A stretch of 15,808 nucleotides of DNA from an uncultured Fibrobacterota bacterium (GCA_903862805.1 CAIOZP010000647.1:1-15808), one strand, 5' to 3'. Shown: positions 1-8,340, counted from the first letter of the stretch. A program made the numbers and translations. Notes: generated from the letters alone by a model not told the origin.

Positions 1-37
1 ACTGCCGGTGGAAAGGATTTCACTGGCAGTTTTCTTT
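1..37 (+). terminator. Rho-independent terminator of an upstream gene
   Basis: Bases 1-11 pair with 20-30 to give an 11-bp stem with two G-T wobbles and an 8-base loop. The stem is followed directly by TTTTCTTTC. On the + strand this is a classical intrinsic terminator, so a + strand gene probably ends just left of the window, and the SNF2 gene at 99 needs its own promoter. Confidence 0.7.
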
Positions 38-47
38 CAGTACAGTA

Positions 48-76
48 TTGCCCTCGTTCCACCCCTTTCTTATCTT
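48..76 (+). promoter_or_regulatory. Possible weak promoter of the SNF2-family gene
   Basis: TTGCCC at 48-53 and TATCTT at 71-76 are 17 bases apart, which is ideal sigma-70 spacing but with poor matches to the consensus boxes. The gene needs a promoter here because a terminator ends at about base 37. The -10 candidate lies inside the left arm of the 67-97 inverted repeat. This is inference from spacing only. Confidence 0.3.
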
Positions 77-97
77 GAATACTTGACAAGATAAGAA
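67..97. repeat. Perfect 11-bp inverted repeat abutting the SNF2 start codon
   Basis: TTCTTATCTTG at 67-77 is the exact reverse complement of CAAGATAAGAA at 87-97, with a 9-base loop. The right arm ends one base before the ATG at 99 and covers the place where a ribosome binding site should be; no good Shine-Dalgarno is visible otherwise. It could be a repressor operator overlapping the -10 box or, if transcription starts upstream, an RNA hairpin that hides the start. There is no T-run after it, so it is not a terminator. Confidence 0.7.
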
Positions 98-98
98 T

Positions 99-2648
99 AT
101 GAAATTTTCAGAATCCGAAATATCCGACAATGCCCTGCCCTCCGTTTTGAAGGAAGGCAGGCGCTGTTTCGATTCCGGTCGTGTGAGCGCCATTCAGATT
201 GTCGGCACTTCGGTTTCAGCGTCTGTGAAAGTTCATGGAAGTTTCAGGTCGGTCGTTACTAAAGGAACAAACGGGTCACTCGTATTTGCCTGCACATGCG
301 GATACCGGCTCGGCGGAGCCTGCGAACATTCGGTAGCACTCATGCACGCCGTCAATGCTGCCGAGGCAGTGCAGATTGGAATGTTCGATGCAATTCCAAA
401 GAAAGAACCGGAGCCGCTTTCACGTTACGAAACCATTGTTGCAAGCGGCGAATTCCTTGCAGAAGATCCTGAGCTTTCAGATACAAACGAATCGGTGGAG
501 CTGAAGGAAGTCTCAGGCAAACCGCGCTGTCGGCTTTATCTTGCCGAATGCGACGGAATGCTTATTATTGAACCGCGCTTCGTTTACAACACGGGAATCA
601 TCGATCCGCAGGAATATGAGTTTTCTCTTTCGGCTACCGGAAATCACGCAATGATTCCGGCGACCGATTTTCTTATTGTCAAGCTGATTCGTAACCGGGC
701 GCGAGAGCAATCTTATGTCGCGTTACTTTTAGAGAATCGGCTCAAGCGTTATCATCAGGGATCGTTCACTCCCGATGTCGATCAGCGCCTGTGGATCGAA
801 GAAAACCTTCCGGCTCTAACCGATCGCGGTATTGAGATTTTTGGACACCGTGATTTGGTTCATGCGCGTGTCCGCTATTCGATTCCCAAACTTTCGCTTG
901 CGGTAAAACGCGACGGTGAGTCTTTTCTTTGCAGAATGGGAATGACCATCGACGGCATTCCTGCGGCTTTGGCCGAGATTGTCCGTACCGTTCGTGAACA
1001 TGACGAATACATAATGCTTTCAGATGGATCGTCGGGTCGCCTTCCCGATTCGTGGCAAGATGTGCTCTCGAAATTTTTCGAGCTCGCACAAACATCCAAT
1101 GAGGGCAGCGGGAATTTCCGCGCGACATTTGCGCAGTTTCCGGTGCTTGCGATGCTCGCCGATCTCGATCCGACTTCGGCATCTGAAGTCGATGACTTCT
1201 ATTTGGAGCTGAAAGAAAATCTTTCGGGGTTCAGCGGCATTAAAAAGCAAAGTGTACCGGAAATATTTCGTGGAGAAATGCGGCCCTATCAACAGGCCGG
1301 TTACGACTGGATGAATTTTCTGCGGCACTTCGGATTCGGTGGCTGTCTCGCCGACGATATGGGACTCGGTAAAACCGTTCAGGCAATCGCGGTGCTGTGC
1401 CGCGAAAGGGGAAACGGATTGAGCCTCGTTGCTGCGCCATCTTCAGTTGTCTGGAACTGGCAGAAGGAACTCACGCGCTTCGCTCCATCGCTTGTCGTGG
1501 CAGTTCATCAGGGTGATAAGCGACGTGACAATTTCCGTTTTGTAAAGAGCGCCGATGTGCTGCTCACGTCCTATGGAACGCTTCTTCGCGACATGGATAT
1601 TTTGGCAGATGTAAAATTCAACTACGTGATCCTCGACGAAGCGCAGGTGATAAAAAATCCATCGGCCCGGATTTCAAAAGCAGTGTGCAGTCTTCTGGCA
1701 CGCAACCGCCTTGCTATGAGCGGAACTCCGATCGAAAACGGTCTTGGCGAATTGTGGTCGATGTTTCAATTTCTCAACCCCGGAATGCTCGGAACATTCG
1801 CGGCGTTTCGACGGGCGTTCATAAGGCCGGTGGAACTTACACGTGATCCGGCGGCAATGGCTGCACTTCGCAAAATGATTTTTCCATTCCTTCTTAGGCG
1901 CACGAAAAAACAGGTGGCTACCGAACTTCCGCCAAAGACCGAAATCATACTCGAATGTGAAATGCTCCCCAAACAGCGCGTGATTTACGATGCCATCAGA
2001 GAAGCATATCTCGGCCGGATTATAGACGAGATTGACAGATTCGGAATCGAGCGGAGCGGCATCAGGATCATTGAGGGAATGCTGCGCCTGCGGCAGATCT
2101 GCTGTCATCCATCACTTGTCGAACAGGCCTTTACCGGCGACTCGGCGAAGCTTCGTGTATTCGAAGAAAATCTCGAAGAGATAATTTCCGAAAGGCATCG
2201 TGTTCTGGTTTTTTCGCAGTTCACATCGTTTCTCGAAATAGTTTCCCAGCGATTGAAGACGCTGAACATCCGTCATGAAACATTGACCGGCTCATCTACA
2301 AATCGTCAGAACATTGTTGAGCACTTCAAAAACGATTCAACGATTCCGGTCTTCCTTATTTCGTTGAAGGCTGGTGGCACCGGACTCAATCTTACCGAAG
2401 CCGATTACGTTTTTCATCTCGATCCGTGGTGGAATCCGGCGGCTGAAAACCAGGCATCCGATCGGGCATACCGCATTGGTCAGACCAAAGAGGTCATGGT
2501 TTACAAAATGATAACTCGTGATTCCATAGAAGAACGGGTGCTTGCTTTTCAGAATGATAAGCGCGAATTAGCAGACGGGATCATCGAATCGGAGGAACAC
2601 TTCTTCAAGCATCTGACGAGAAGCGATGTCTTGAAACTATTCAGTTGA
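99..2648 (+). CDS. SNF2-family DNA-dependent ATPase/helicase with N-terminal SWIM zinc finger
   Basis: This is an 849-residue cytoplasmic, DNA-acting ATPase of the Swi2/Snf2 superfamily, the group that includes RapA and the eukaryotic chromatin remodellers. The N-terminus carries a SWIM-type zinc finger (C65, C67, C75, H77 in a CxC...CxH pattern). About 300 residues of less conserved sequence follow, as in other bacterial SNF2-associated regions. The ATPase core has motif I GLGKT (K425), motif II DEAQ (513-516), SGTP (541-544), then in the second lobe AGGTGLNL from 758 and QASDRAYRIGQ (785-795) with the arginine finger. All key residues are present, so the protein should hydrolyse ATP and move along duplex DNA. 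Its physiological role (transcription recycling, repair or other) cannot be read from the sequence. Unusually, the ribosome-binding region lies inside a perfect inverted repeat. The next gene is convergent and no partner is nearby. Confidence 0.93.
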   Translation: MKFSESEISDNALPSVLKEGRRCFDSGRVSAIQIVGTSVSASVKVHGSFRSVVTKGTNGSLVFACTCGYRLGGACEHSVALMHAVNAAEAVQIGMFDAIPKKEPEPLSRYETIVASGEFLAEDPELSDTNESVELKEVSGKPRCRLYLAECDGMLIIEPRFVYNTGIIDPQEYEFSLSATGNHAMIPATDFLIVKLIRNRAREQSYVALLLENRLKRYHQGSFTPDVDQRLWIEENLPALTDRGIEIFGHRDLVHARVRYSIPKLSLAVKRDGESFLCRMGMTIDGIPAALAEIVRTVREHDEYIMLSDGSSGRLPDSWQDVLSKFFELAQTSNEGSGNFRATFAQFPVLAMLADLDPTSASEVDDFYLELKENLSGFSGIKKQSVPEIFRGEMRPYQQAGYDWMNFLRHFGFGGCLADDMGLGKTVQAIAVLCRERGNGLSLVAAPSSVVWNWQKELTRFAPSLVVAVHQGDKRRDNFRFVKSADVLLTSYGTLLRDMDILADVKFNYVILDEAQVIKNPSARISKAVCSLLARNRLAMSGTPIENGLGELWSMFQFLNPGMLGTFAAFRRAFIRPVELTRDPAAMAALRKMIFPFLLRRTKKQVATELPPKTEIILECEMLPKQRVIYDAIREAYLGRIIDEIDRFGIERSGIRIIEGMLRLRQICCHPSLVEQAFTGDSAKLRVFEENLEEIISERHRVLVFSQFTSFLEIVSQRLKTLNIRHETLTGSSTNRQNIVEHFKNDSTIPVFLISLKAGGTGLNLTEADYVFHLDPWWNPAAENQASDRAYRIGQTKEVMVYKMITRDSIEERVLAFQNDKRELADGIIESEEHFFKHLTRSDVLKLFS

Positions 2649-2868
2649 ACCGTTTGGAACCAAATTAGAATCGTGATGGTTCAACGATTCATTCGTCGCA
2701 TGGTACAGCGACTCTGGGTTTGTAAATGCCTTCGTTTTGTAAGCACGCTGATAACAGGAAATATAACACCGTATGAAAAAGTGCCCGTACAGTGGGGCGG
2801 TTTCAGTGTGGTAAGAATTTCCCCTGATGTCAAACAAAGCAAAAGGTTTTCAGCGAATGATATTTGAT

Positions 2869-2906
2869 AAAAAAAGAGGCTGCCTAATTTTTGAGACAGC
2901 CCCTTT
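2869..2906 (-). terminator. Rho-independent terminator of the protease gene
   Basis: Read on the - strand, bases 2905-2894 pair with 2885-2874 to form a 12-bp stem with two G-U pairs and an 8-base loop. The stem runs into a T7 tract (A-run at 2869-2875 on +). It starts about 10 bases after the protease stop codon at 2916. This is the clearest terminator in the window. Confidence 0.88.
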
Positions 2907-2915
2907 CACAAAACA

Positions 2916-4430
2916 TCACTGAAGAATTATGTCTTTTATAGCTCCAGAAACAATTCCGTTGACAACAAGTTTTACAATGTAAATTCCTTTGGCAAGATGC
3001 CCAATGGTCAGACTGTGCGCTCCGGCTGGATAGAATGCTTCACGCACAGATGTGACTTCGCGTCCGTCAAGCGAATATACTCCGATACCAACTTTTCCTG
3101 CACTTTGCAGTGACCATTTAATCAACCCATTTTTCGCCATCAGAACCGGCTTGCAAGCAGAACGCGGTGCTGACAGCACGACGGGAGTTGCCGATGTGTC
3201 ATTGTATGAAATCCATGCCGCACAAGTTTGGATACCAGCAGTGTTGTATGCTATTCGGATATATCCGTTCTCGCCAAAATCCGGTCCCCACGAATTTCTG
3301 ACATTGAAACAATTGTTGTTATCATCCCAGCCGGTTACCATAATAATATGATTTGTTGAATTAAATGTATTACTACTTCCGGTAGAAACCACACCGCCAT
3401 TGTAATTATCCCAATTGCTTTCCGCATCAACACAAGCACCGATAGGGCCGAACCTGTAGATGCAACTTTTCATTTCGTCTGTAGTTACAGTGTGATTATT
3501 GTTATTGGGATTGGTAGAATCCTCAATGTAATCACAATAACCCCAGACTGTAAGCTTTTCATGATGGGGAAGCGAGTTATTTATTGAAACACCGTCAGGA
3601 TTGTTAATATCAAACGGACAATCTGTTTCGTAAACAACTCCGGCTGAATCCTGACCATAATCTGAAGCGATATAATCAATGGCCATTGGATAAGGAAAAT
3701 TACCGCCATTATTGCTGTTCATATCCCACGGGTTGCAGGAATTCACGAACTGCTCTGACAAGTCAACTTCCGGATCTCCTGGACTACGGGCAAATCGCGT
3801 GATTTGCGATTCCCATACACCGCAAGCAGAAAAATCCCAGCAATCCCCTGTTTGGCCCTGATCTTTAGGCGTAGTTACGATTCCACTATCAACCCAATCA
3901 AACTTCGCAGGCAGCGTTGCCGCTGAAGCCCCTCTTCCCTTTGGCAAAGGAAGCGACGCTTTCTCGAGTGTGAACTTAGGAGCTTCGTATATACCGGAGA
4001 ATGGAGCATCAACGTGAACATATAGCGTGAATTTCTTCGCCGGAGACGCATTTTTTTCCCATGCACGGCATTCAATAAGATTAAGAACGCACCAACCAGT
4101 GTCATGGCCTATAAAACGCAAAACATGAGCCTTGATGTCCCTGACCTGAGAGCCACTACCCTCGGCATGCTTTACCGTTACATATTCCCGCTTGTGATCG
4201 GCATCGGGTTTAGCCGAAACATCGCTGAGTAGCGACGGAACGTCACCGTCACATTGCCAGTGATATCCGCCGGAAATGGCACATGTCATTTGTGCCACAA
4301 GAACAGTGTTGCTGGTAAGGCGAACACTATCACCGTTTTCGGACTCACTCACCCTGAGTTCCGAAGAAGATCCCGTCCCTGCTATTGCATAGATGCAACT
4401 GGCCGCAATGATGGCAAATAGCTTTCCCAT
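2916..4430 (-). CDS. Secreted papain-family (C1) cysteine protease with chagasin-like prodomain and Por/T9SS-type C-terminal tail
   Basis: I start this 504-residue protein at the ATG at 4430, because AAAGGAAC sits 6 bases upstream and a signal peptide (about 1-18, ending AIAG) follows at once; an upstream ATG at 4535 would bury it. Residues 28-141 resemble the chagasin (I42) inhibitor fold: GYHW at 55-58, GSGS at 91-94 and RAW at 122-124 match its three protease-contact loops. After a short linker, 173 to about 410 is a papain-type domain: oxyanion Gln191, nucleophile Cys197 in GDCWDFS, His361 in NHIIMV, Asn379 in NSWG. The last ~75 residues (GVYSLDGREV...GIYIVKL) look like a type IX secretion sorting domain, so the enzyme probably ends up on the cell surface or outside. 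It has its own terminator and is transcribed alone. The catalytic motif has Asp where papains usually have Ala (CWAF). The protease call is firm; the inhibitor and sorting calls are by motif resemblance. Confidence 0.9.
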   Translation of the reverse strand: MGKLFAIIAASCIYAIAGTGSSSELRVSESENGDSVRLTSNTVLVAQMTCAISGGYHWQCDGDVPSLLSDVSAKPDADHKREYVTVKHAEGSGSQVRDIKAHVLRFIGHDTGWCVLNLIECRAWEKNASPAKKFTLYVHVDAPFSGIYEAPKFTLEKASLPLPKGRGASAATLPAKFDWVDSGIVTTPKDQGQTGDCWDFSACGVWESQITRFARSPGDPEVDLSEQFVNSCNPWDMNSNNGGNFPYPMAIDYIASDYGQDSAGVVYETDCPFDINNPDGVSINNSLPHHEKLTVWGYCDYIEDSTNPNNNNHTVTTDEMKSCIYRFGPIGACVDAESNWDNYNGGVVSTGSSNTFNSTNHIIMVTGWDDNNNCFNVRNSWGPDFGENGYIRIAYNTAGIQTCAAWISYNDTSATPVVLSAPRSACKPVLMAKNGLIKWSLQSAGKVGIGVYSLDGREVTSVREAFYPAGAHSLTIGHLAKGIYIVKLVVNGIVSGAIKDIILQ

Positions 4431-4476
4431 TGCTTGTTCCTTTCGTTTTAGTTTTTCCATCTTACAAAAATTTGAA

Positions 4477-4504
4477 ATAGTATTCAATGTTTTAGTTTTA
4501 CCAA
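4477..4504 (-). promoter_or_regulatory. Possible promoter of the protease gene
   Basis: On the - strand TTGGTA (4504-4499) and TACTAT (4482-4477) are 16 bases apart, about 50 bases ahead of the start codon at 4430. Both boxes are 4/6 matches to sigma-70. The surrounding DNA is AT-rich. This is a weak call that would place the transcript start near 4470. Confidence 0.33.
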
Positions 4505-4518
4505 ATTCACTGCAAACT

Positions 4519-4536
4519 ATTGGCATATTTGCCAAT
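4519..4536. promoter_or_regulatory. Palindromic operator-like site upstream of the protease gene
   Basis: ATTGGCA-TATT-TGCCAAT is a perfect 7-bp inverted repeat around a 4-base centre. It lies about 15 bases upstream of the candidate -35 box of the protease, a usual position for an activator, and in an otherwise featureless AT-rich spacer. Symmetric TGGCA/TGCCA half-sites are typical of dimeric regulators, but I cannot name the protein. Confidence 0.5.
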
Positions 4537-4676
4537 GTATCTGCAACATCGATTATTCAACCTTCCACAGTAAGATAGGACGTTTTTGTGGAAATGCCAG
4601 TTTTATATGCCATTCATAAGATTTACAGAAAGAAAAGTGTTTTCTACAGAAATATAGGTGCCAAAATCGTCGTTTA

Positions 4677-5666
4677 TCAGATCGGGTCGGTGGAGGCCTT
4701 CTGCATTTCGTCCCGCAATCTTCTGTAAGTGACAATCGGCAGATCACCGGCGATCAGTTTTTCATCCATCTGAAGCGCAGTTTTTTTCGGGATCTGAGTT
4801 AGCACTACACGACGATCCTGATTGAGAACCTTGGTGCCGAATTTCATATTGGCGAAATCGACAACCTCTCGAAGGATCGGCACGGTTACAAAACGCTGGA
4901 GAGTTCGCAAATAGATCCGCGTGTTCTCCTCGTCAATCGGAACGAATGCCACAAACACACGGAACTTTGGAAGGATCCAGTTCTGCCAGATATTCGGGAA
5001 GACAAAATGGATATGCTGGATATTGGAGTCTGGCGGTGGAAGCTGGTTTGCCTTCTTTGGTAATTGCCCTTTGTCAACTTCGTTATAAACCCAGAATTCT
5101 ATCTGATGTCCATCGTCACTTACACGTTGGAGCGGCCCGTTTACGAGCGTATGAAAGCCACGCCCGATCGTGTCGGCATGAACGAATGGCACATGCACAA
5201 GGTCGAGCTGATTTTCAACTGCACGTGAATAGTGAACCGGCCAGTGATGCACAGTTGTCACGTAAGGAAATTTTTCGTCTATGTCGGCGAAGCCCGGAAC
5301 CGGCGGCAGTTCGGCGCAGTCGTCGCCCCACCAGATGTAAATCATTCCGTGACGCTCCGCCGTTGGGAACGAATGGACGTGCATGTTTTCTGGAACAGGA
5401 GTGCTGCGGCCGTTGGCAGGAATGAGTTTGACTCGGCCGGTCGAGTCGTATTCGAATCCGTGGAACGGGCACATGGCATGTTCACCTTTGAGGCAACCGG
5501 CAGAAATGGCGGCACCACGATGAACACAACGGTCGGCAAGGCATACGATCTTGTTGTTTTGGTCGCGCCAGAAAACCATTCGTTCGGAAAGCCGAGTAAC
5601 GCCAAGAAGGCGACCCTTTTTGACTTCCTTCGAATCGAGAACGGCATACCACTGGTTTCTTATCAT
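4677..5666 (-). CDS. Rieske [2Fe-2S] non-haem iron oxygenase, catalytic (alpha) subunit
   Basis: I choose the ATG at 5666 (MIRNQWYAVL..., 329 residues) because relatives begin there and GCGGAA lies upstream; the longer GTG start at 5696 adds ten unsupported residues. The N-terminal Rieske domain has C47-R-H49 ... C66-PF-H69, the pattern binding the [2Fe-2S] cluster. The C-terminal catalytic domain has DLVHVPFVH, where D155, H158 and H163 fit the electron-bridging Asp and the two His ligands of the mononuclear iron; the third iron ligand cannot be placed with confidence. Such enzymes take electrons from a reductase or ferredoxin and add oxygen to, or demethylate, aromatic or ring substrates. 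The length fits single-subunit enzymes of the VanA/PaO type rather than two-subunit dioxygenases. There is no signal peptide, and no reductase, ferredoxin or pathway gene is nearby, so the substrate is unknown. It is divergent from the efflux operon. Confidence 0.9.
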   Translation of the reverse strand: MIRNQWYAVLDSKEVKKGRLLGVTRLSERMVFWRDQNNKIVCLADRCVHRGAAISAGCLKGEHAMCPFHGFEYDSTGRVKLIPANGRSTPVPENMHVHSFPTAERHGMIYIWWGDDCAELPPVPGFADIDEKFPYVTTVHHWPVHYSRAVENQLDLVHVPFVHADTIGRGFHTLVNGPLQRVSDDGHQIEFWVYNEVDKGQLPKKANQLPPPDSNIQHIHFVFPNIWQNWILPKFRVFVAFVPIDEENTRIYLRTLQRFVTVPILREVVDFANMKFGTKVLNQDRRVVLTQIPKKTALQMDEKLIAGDLPIVTYRRLRDEMQKASTDPI

Positions 5667-5832
5667 TACCGGTTCCGCAAACTTAAGAAAATACACCTTT
5701 TATAGAATATAAACGGTAACACCTTTGAATGAAAGATCGTCTGACATAGCAAATGGAATTCTAACGATTTGTTTGATCCGCATTCAGTATTTTCGGGGAC
5801 TGTTGGCGGATTAGGTCAGAGAGATTTTCGAG

Positions 5833-7143
5833 GTGAATGTGACAAAGGTTTTAGCGTGTATTGTTTCTGCGGCTGTTGTCTCGTCTGCGTTTGCCGGCTC
5901 ACTTTCTCTTCATGATGCGATAGTAAGTTCACTTGTTCATTGCCCGGCGAACGAAGCGGCGGCCGCTGCGGTTCAGACTCAATCGGCCAATGTTGAAGCG
6001 GTTCGATCACCGTTGCTTCCGCAGTTATCGGCGGCGGGTCAGGGTACAATTGCTGGCGGGCCGACTTCATCAGGGCAGAATCCGATAAAAGATCCGCAGT
6101 CTCAATTTTATGCCGGACTTGCCTTGTCGCAGACAATTCTCGACTTCGGGAAAACACCGGCAAAGTTGCGCTCGGCGCACAGAGGTTTCGATGCCGCACG
6201 ATTCGATTCGGCATATTCAGCGCAAACGATTATTCTCTCGACCATTCAGGCTTACTGTGCGGTGCTCTCGGCGAACGACCGTTTCAATGCGGCGAAGGAT
6301 GCGTTCGATGCCGCGCAGAAACACAGCGATCTCGCCCGCGCCCAGCTTGCAAACGGTAAGGGCACAAAATACGGAATCGCCGCCGCCGACTACACTCTCG
6401 CCAATGCAAAACTTGCGGTGATTAGAGCAGCCGATTCGTGCAGGATTTCTGCGGTAAATTTCGAGGTGCAGGTCGGGATTCCTGCCAGTTCGGTGAGCCT
6501 CGATTCTCTTCCGGTTGCATACGATTCGAGCGCGGTGATTTCGGTTGATACGACAGTTGACACATCGGTGCTTTTGCTTCGTCCCGATCACAAGGCTGCC
6601 TCTGAACGCATCGAGGCCGCAAGGCTTTCGTTGTCTTCGGCAAGAGCGGCGCATCTTCCGACATTGTCGGCAAACGGAGCGTTCGGATACCGTGCACTTG
6701 CTCCTGCAACTGTCGGAGACAAGGTCTGGATCGCAGATCGTCCGTCGTGGTCTGCCGGTGCTTTGCTGAGTGTTCCGATCTTTTCCGGCTTCTCGGTGAA
6801 ATCTTCTGTTGATGCGGCCAGGGCATCGCTTCGTCTTGCGAATGCAAATCTCGACGCGGTTGACAATGCGGCAAAGCAGGAGATCCTTTACGCGGCATCA
6901 AATCTGATTGAAACAAATCTGCGTCTTCAGGCATCGAAGCAGGCTTTTGATGCGGCTACGCTTGCCCGCGATATTGCGGCGGAACGATTGACAAACGGCA
7001 ACGGTGATCCGCTGCTTCTTGCCGATGCCGAATCTGCGAGTGAAAGCAGCAGGGCCGGATACATTCAGGCCGGATACGATCTCTTCGTGGCGCGGGCCCG
7101 TTACGAAAAATCACTCGGCAAACTGACTCCCGATTTCAAATAA
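5833..7143 (+). CDS. TolC-family outer-membrane channel of an RND efflux system
   Basis: This is a 436-residue protein beginning with a short signal peptide (1-21, cleavage after SAFA) and continuing as a helix-rich, Ala/Ser/Gln/Asn-rich chain with the internal duplication of the outer-membrane efflux protein family (roughly residues 25-210 and 235-430). TolC-type trimers form a beta-barrel in the outer membrane and a long periplasmic helical tunnel. The start is a GTG at 5833 with AGAGAG upstream; a second GTG at 5839 is possible and changes little. The length is normal. It lies 12 bases ahead of the adaptor gene, so channel, adaptor and pump form one operon in the order outer to inner membrane. 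No regulator gene of the usual TetR or MarR kind adjoins it. The substrate cannot be predicted. Confidence 0.9.
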   Translation: MNVTKVLACIVSAAVVSSAFAGSLSLHDAIVSSLVHCPANEAAAAAVQTQSANVEAVRSPLLPQLSAAGQGTIAGGPTSSGQNPIKDPQSQFYAGLALSQTILDFGKTPAKLRSAHRGFDAARFDSAYSAQTIILSTIQAYCAVLSANDRFNAAKDAFDAAQKHSDLARAQLANGKGTKYGIAAADYTLANAKLAVIRAADSCRISAVNFEVQVGIPASSVSLDSLPVAYDSSAVISVDTTVDTSVLLLRPDHKAASERIEAARLSLSSARAAHLPTLSANGAFGYRALAPATVGDKVWIADRPSWSAGALLSVPIFSGFSVKSSVDAARASLRLANANLDAVDNAAKQEILYAASNLIETNLRLQASKQAFDAATLARDIAAERLTNGNGDPLLLADAESASESSRAGYIQAGYDLFVARARYEKSLGKLTPDFK

Positions 7144-7155
7144 ACAGGTAGATAT

Positions 7156-8340
7156 ATGAAGAAAACTTTTCTGTGGATTGCGGTTGTTGTCGCTCTGATT
7201 GTCGGACTTGTCGTCGGCAGAATGATTCCGTCGGGCAACAGTCAGGCGGCTGCAAAGCCAGATGCGAAGCAAGGCGCCGGTGCAGGTAAAGGCGGCAAAG
7301 GCGGACGACCGGTTCCCGTCCATGTGTGCGCAGTCGAAACGAAACCGCTCAGCGAGGAAATCAATGTCGCCGCATCGATCCTTCCCGACGAAGCGGCGGC
7401 ACTCTGCACCGAACTTGCCGGTCGTGTTGCCGAGCTTCCAATGAAGGAAGGCGCAGTCGTCAAAAAGGGTGATCTGATCTGCCGCATAGCCGCCGATGAT
7501 ATTGCCGCGCAGCTTCGAAAGGCCGAAGCGGTAAACAACCTGAACAAACAGAAAACGATTCGCACGAAGGATCTTCTGTCGAAGCAGATGGCCAGCACCG
7601 AAGACCTCGAAACCGCCGAGATGACCGAGTCGTCGTCGGCTGCCGATGTCGATCAACTTCGCGCCCAGCTTGCGAAGTCCGAGATACTCGCGCCGTTTGC
7701 CGGTCTTGTCGGCTTGCGCACGGTCAGCCCGGGCGCATACGTTTCGATCGGAACAAAAATCACCGACATCGTTTCGAAAGGGCCGCTCAAAATTGAGTGC
7801 TCTGTGCCGGAGCGGTATTCGGAACTCGTGAAACCAGGAACACATATTACCCTGACGTTTTCACAGTCATCCAAATCGGTGGACGCGACGGTTTATGCAA
7901 CTCAGCCTTCCGTTGATAAATCGACAAGAACACTTGCCGTTCGTGCTAAACTTTCCGATGCGACGAAGCTCGTTCCCGGAACTTTCGTGAGCGCTGCAAT
8001 CGTGATCCGTCACAGCGACAACTCGGTGATGATTCCGGCCGAAGCGGTTGTTCCCGATGTTGCGGGGCCGAAGGTTTATGCAGTGGTCAACTGCAAAGCC
8101 GTTCCGCATTTTGTCAAGACCGGCATCAGACAGGACGACATGGTCGAGATCATTTCCGGTGCCAACGAAGGCGATTCTGTCGTGACCGATGGCGCGGCTC
8201 TTCTTCGTCCGAATGCTCCGGTCGTAATTGCCGATGATGCAGCAAAAGCTCCGGCAAGCGACGGTTCCGCTTCCGCCGTACCAAACGGCGACGATCAATC
8301 CGGCGGTAAAAATCAGAAGCATGCGAAAGGTTCCAGATGA
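7156..8340 (+). CDS. RND efflux periplasmic adaptor (membrane fusion protein)
   Basis: This 394-residue adaptor joins the inner-membrane pump to the outer-membrane channel. The N-terminus (KKTFLWIAVVVALIVGLVVG) is an uncleaved anchor or signal segment; there is no lipobox cysteine, unlike AcrA. It is followed by a Gly/Lys-rich linker, a lipoyl-like half-motif (AGRVAELPMKEGAVVKKGDL), a short helical hairpin (about 115-170), the second lipoyl half (ILAPFAGLVGLRTVSPGAYV), a beta-barrel and a membrane-proximal domain. The C-terminal 35 residues are low-complexity and charged (Asp/Ala/Ser, then Lys) and lie outside the conserved fold. The short hairpin suggests close contact with the channel tip. 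AGGTAG precedes the ATG. Its stop overlaps the start of the pump gene in ATGA, which indicates translational coupling. Confidence 0.92.
   Translation: MKKTFLWIAVVVALIVGLVVGRMIPSGNSQAAAKPDAKQGAGAGKGGKGGRPVPVHVCAVETKPLSEEINVAASILPDEAAALCTELAGRVAELPMKEGAVVKKGDLICRIAADDIAAQLRKAEAVNNLNKQKTIRTKDLLSKQMASTEDLETAEMTESSSAADVDQLRAQLAKSEILAPFAGLVGLRTVSPGAYVSIGTKITDIVSKGPLKIECSVPERYSELVKPGTHITLTFSQSSKSVDATVYATQPSVDKSTRTLAVRAKLSDATKLVPGTFVSAAIVIRHSDNSVMIPAEAVVPDVAGPKVYAVVNCKAVPHFVKTGIRQDDMVEIISGANEGDSVVTDGAALLRPNAPVVIADDAAKAPASDGSASAVPNGDDQSGGKNQKHAKGSR

Noticed and set aside
2673..2867. 64-residue + strand frame after the SNF2 gene
   Set aside because: No ribosome binding site and no recognisable composition or motif; it runs into the protease terminator. 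Treated as spacer.
2876..2906. Possible insertion-sequence end, because GGCTGTCTCAAAAA resembles some IS termini
   Set aside because: Only one copy, no matching inverted end or target duplication seen, and the sequence is fully explained as a terminator hairpin.
4631..4645. AGAAAA-GTG-TTTTCT hairpin after the Rieske stop as a terminator
   Set aside because: Only A/T-type pairs with a single G-C level and no following T-run on the - strand; too weak to call.
5232..5705. 157-residue + strand frame opposite the Rieske gene (also 4946-5425)
   Set aside because: Antisense shadows: the opposite strand encodes a protein with intact Rieske and iron motifs.
7111..7845. 244-residue - strand frame across the TolC-adaptor junction
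   Set aside because: Shadow of the adaptor gene; composition rich in Arg, Phe and Cys and spanning a gene boundary, without start signals.
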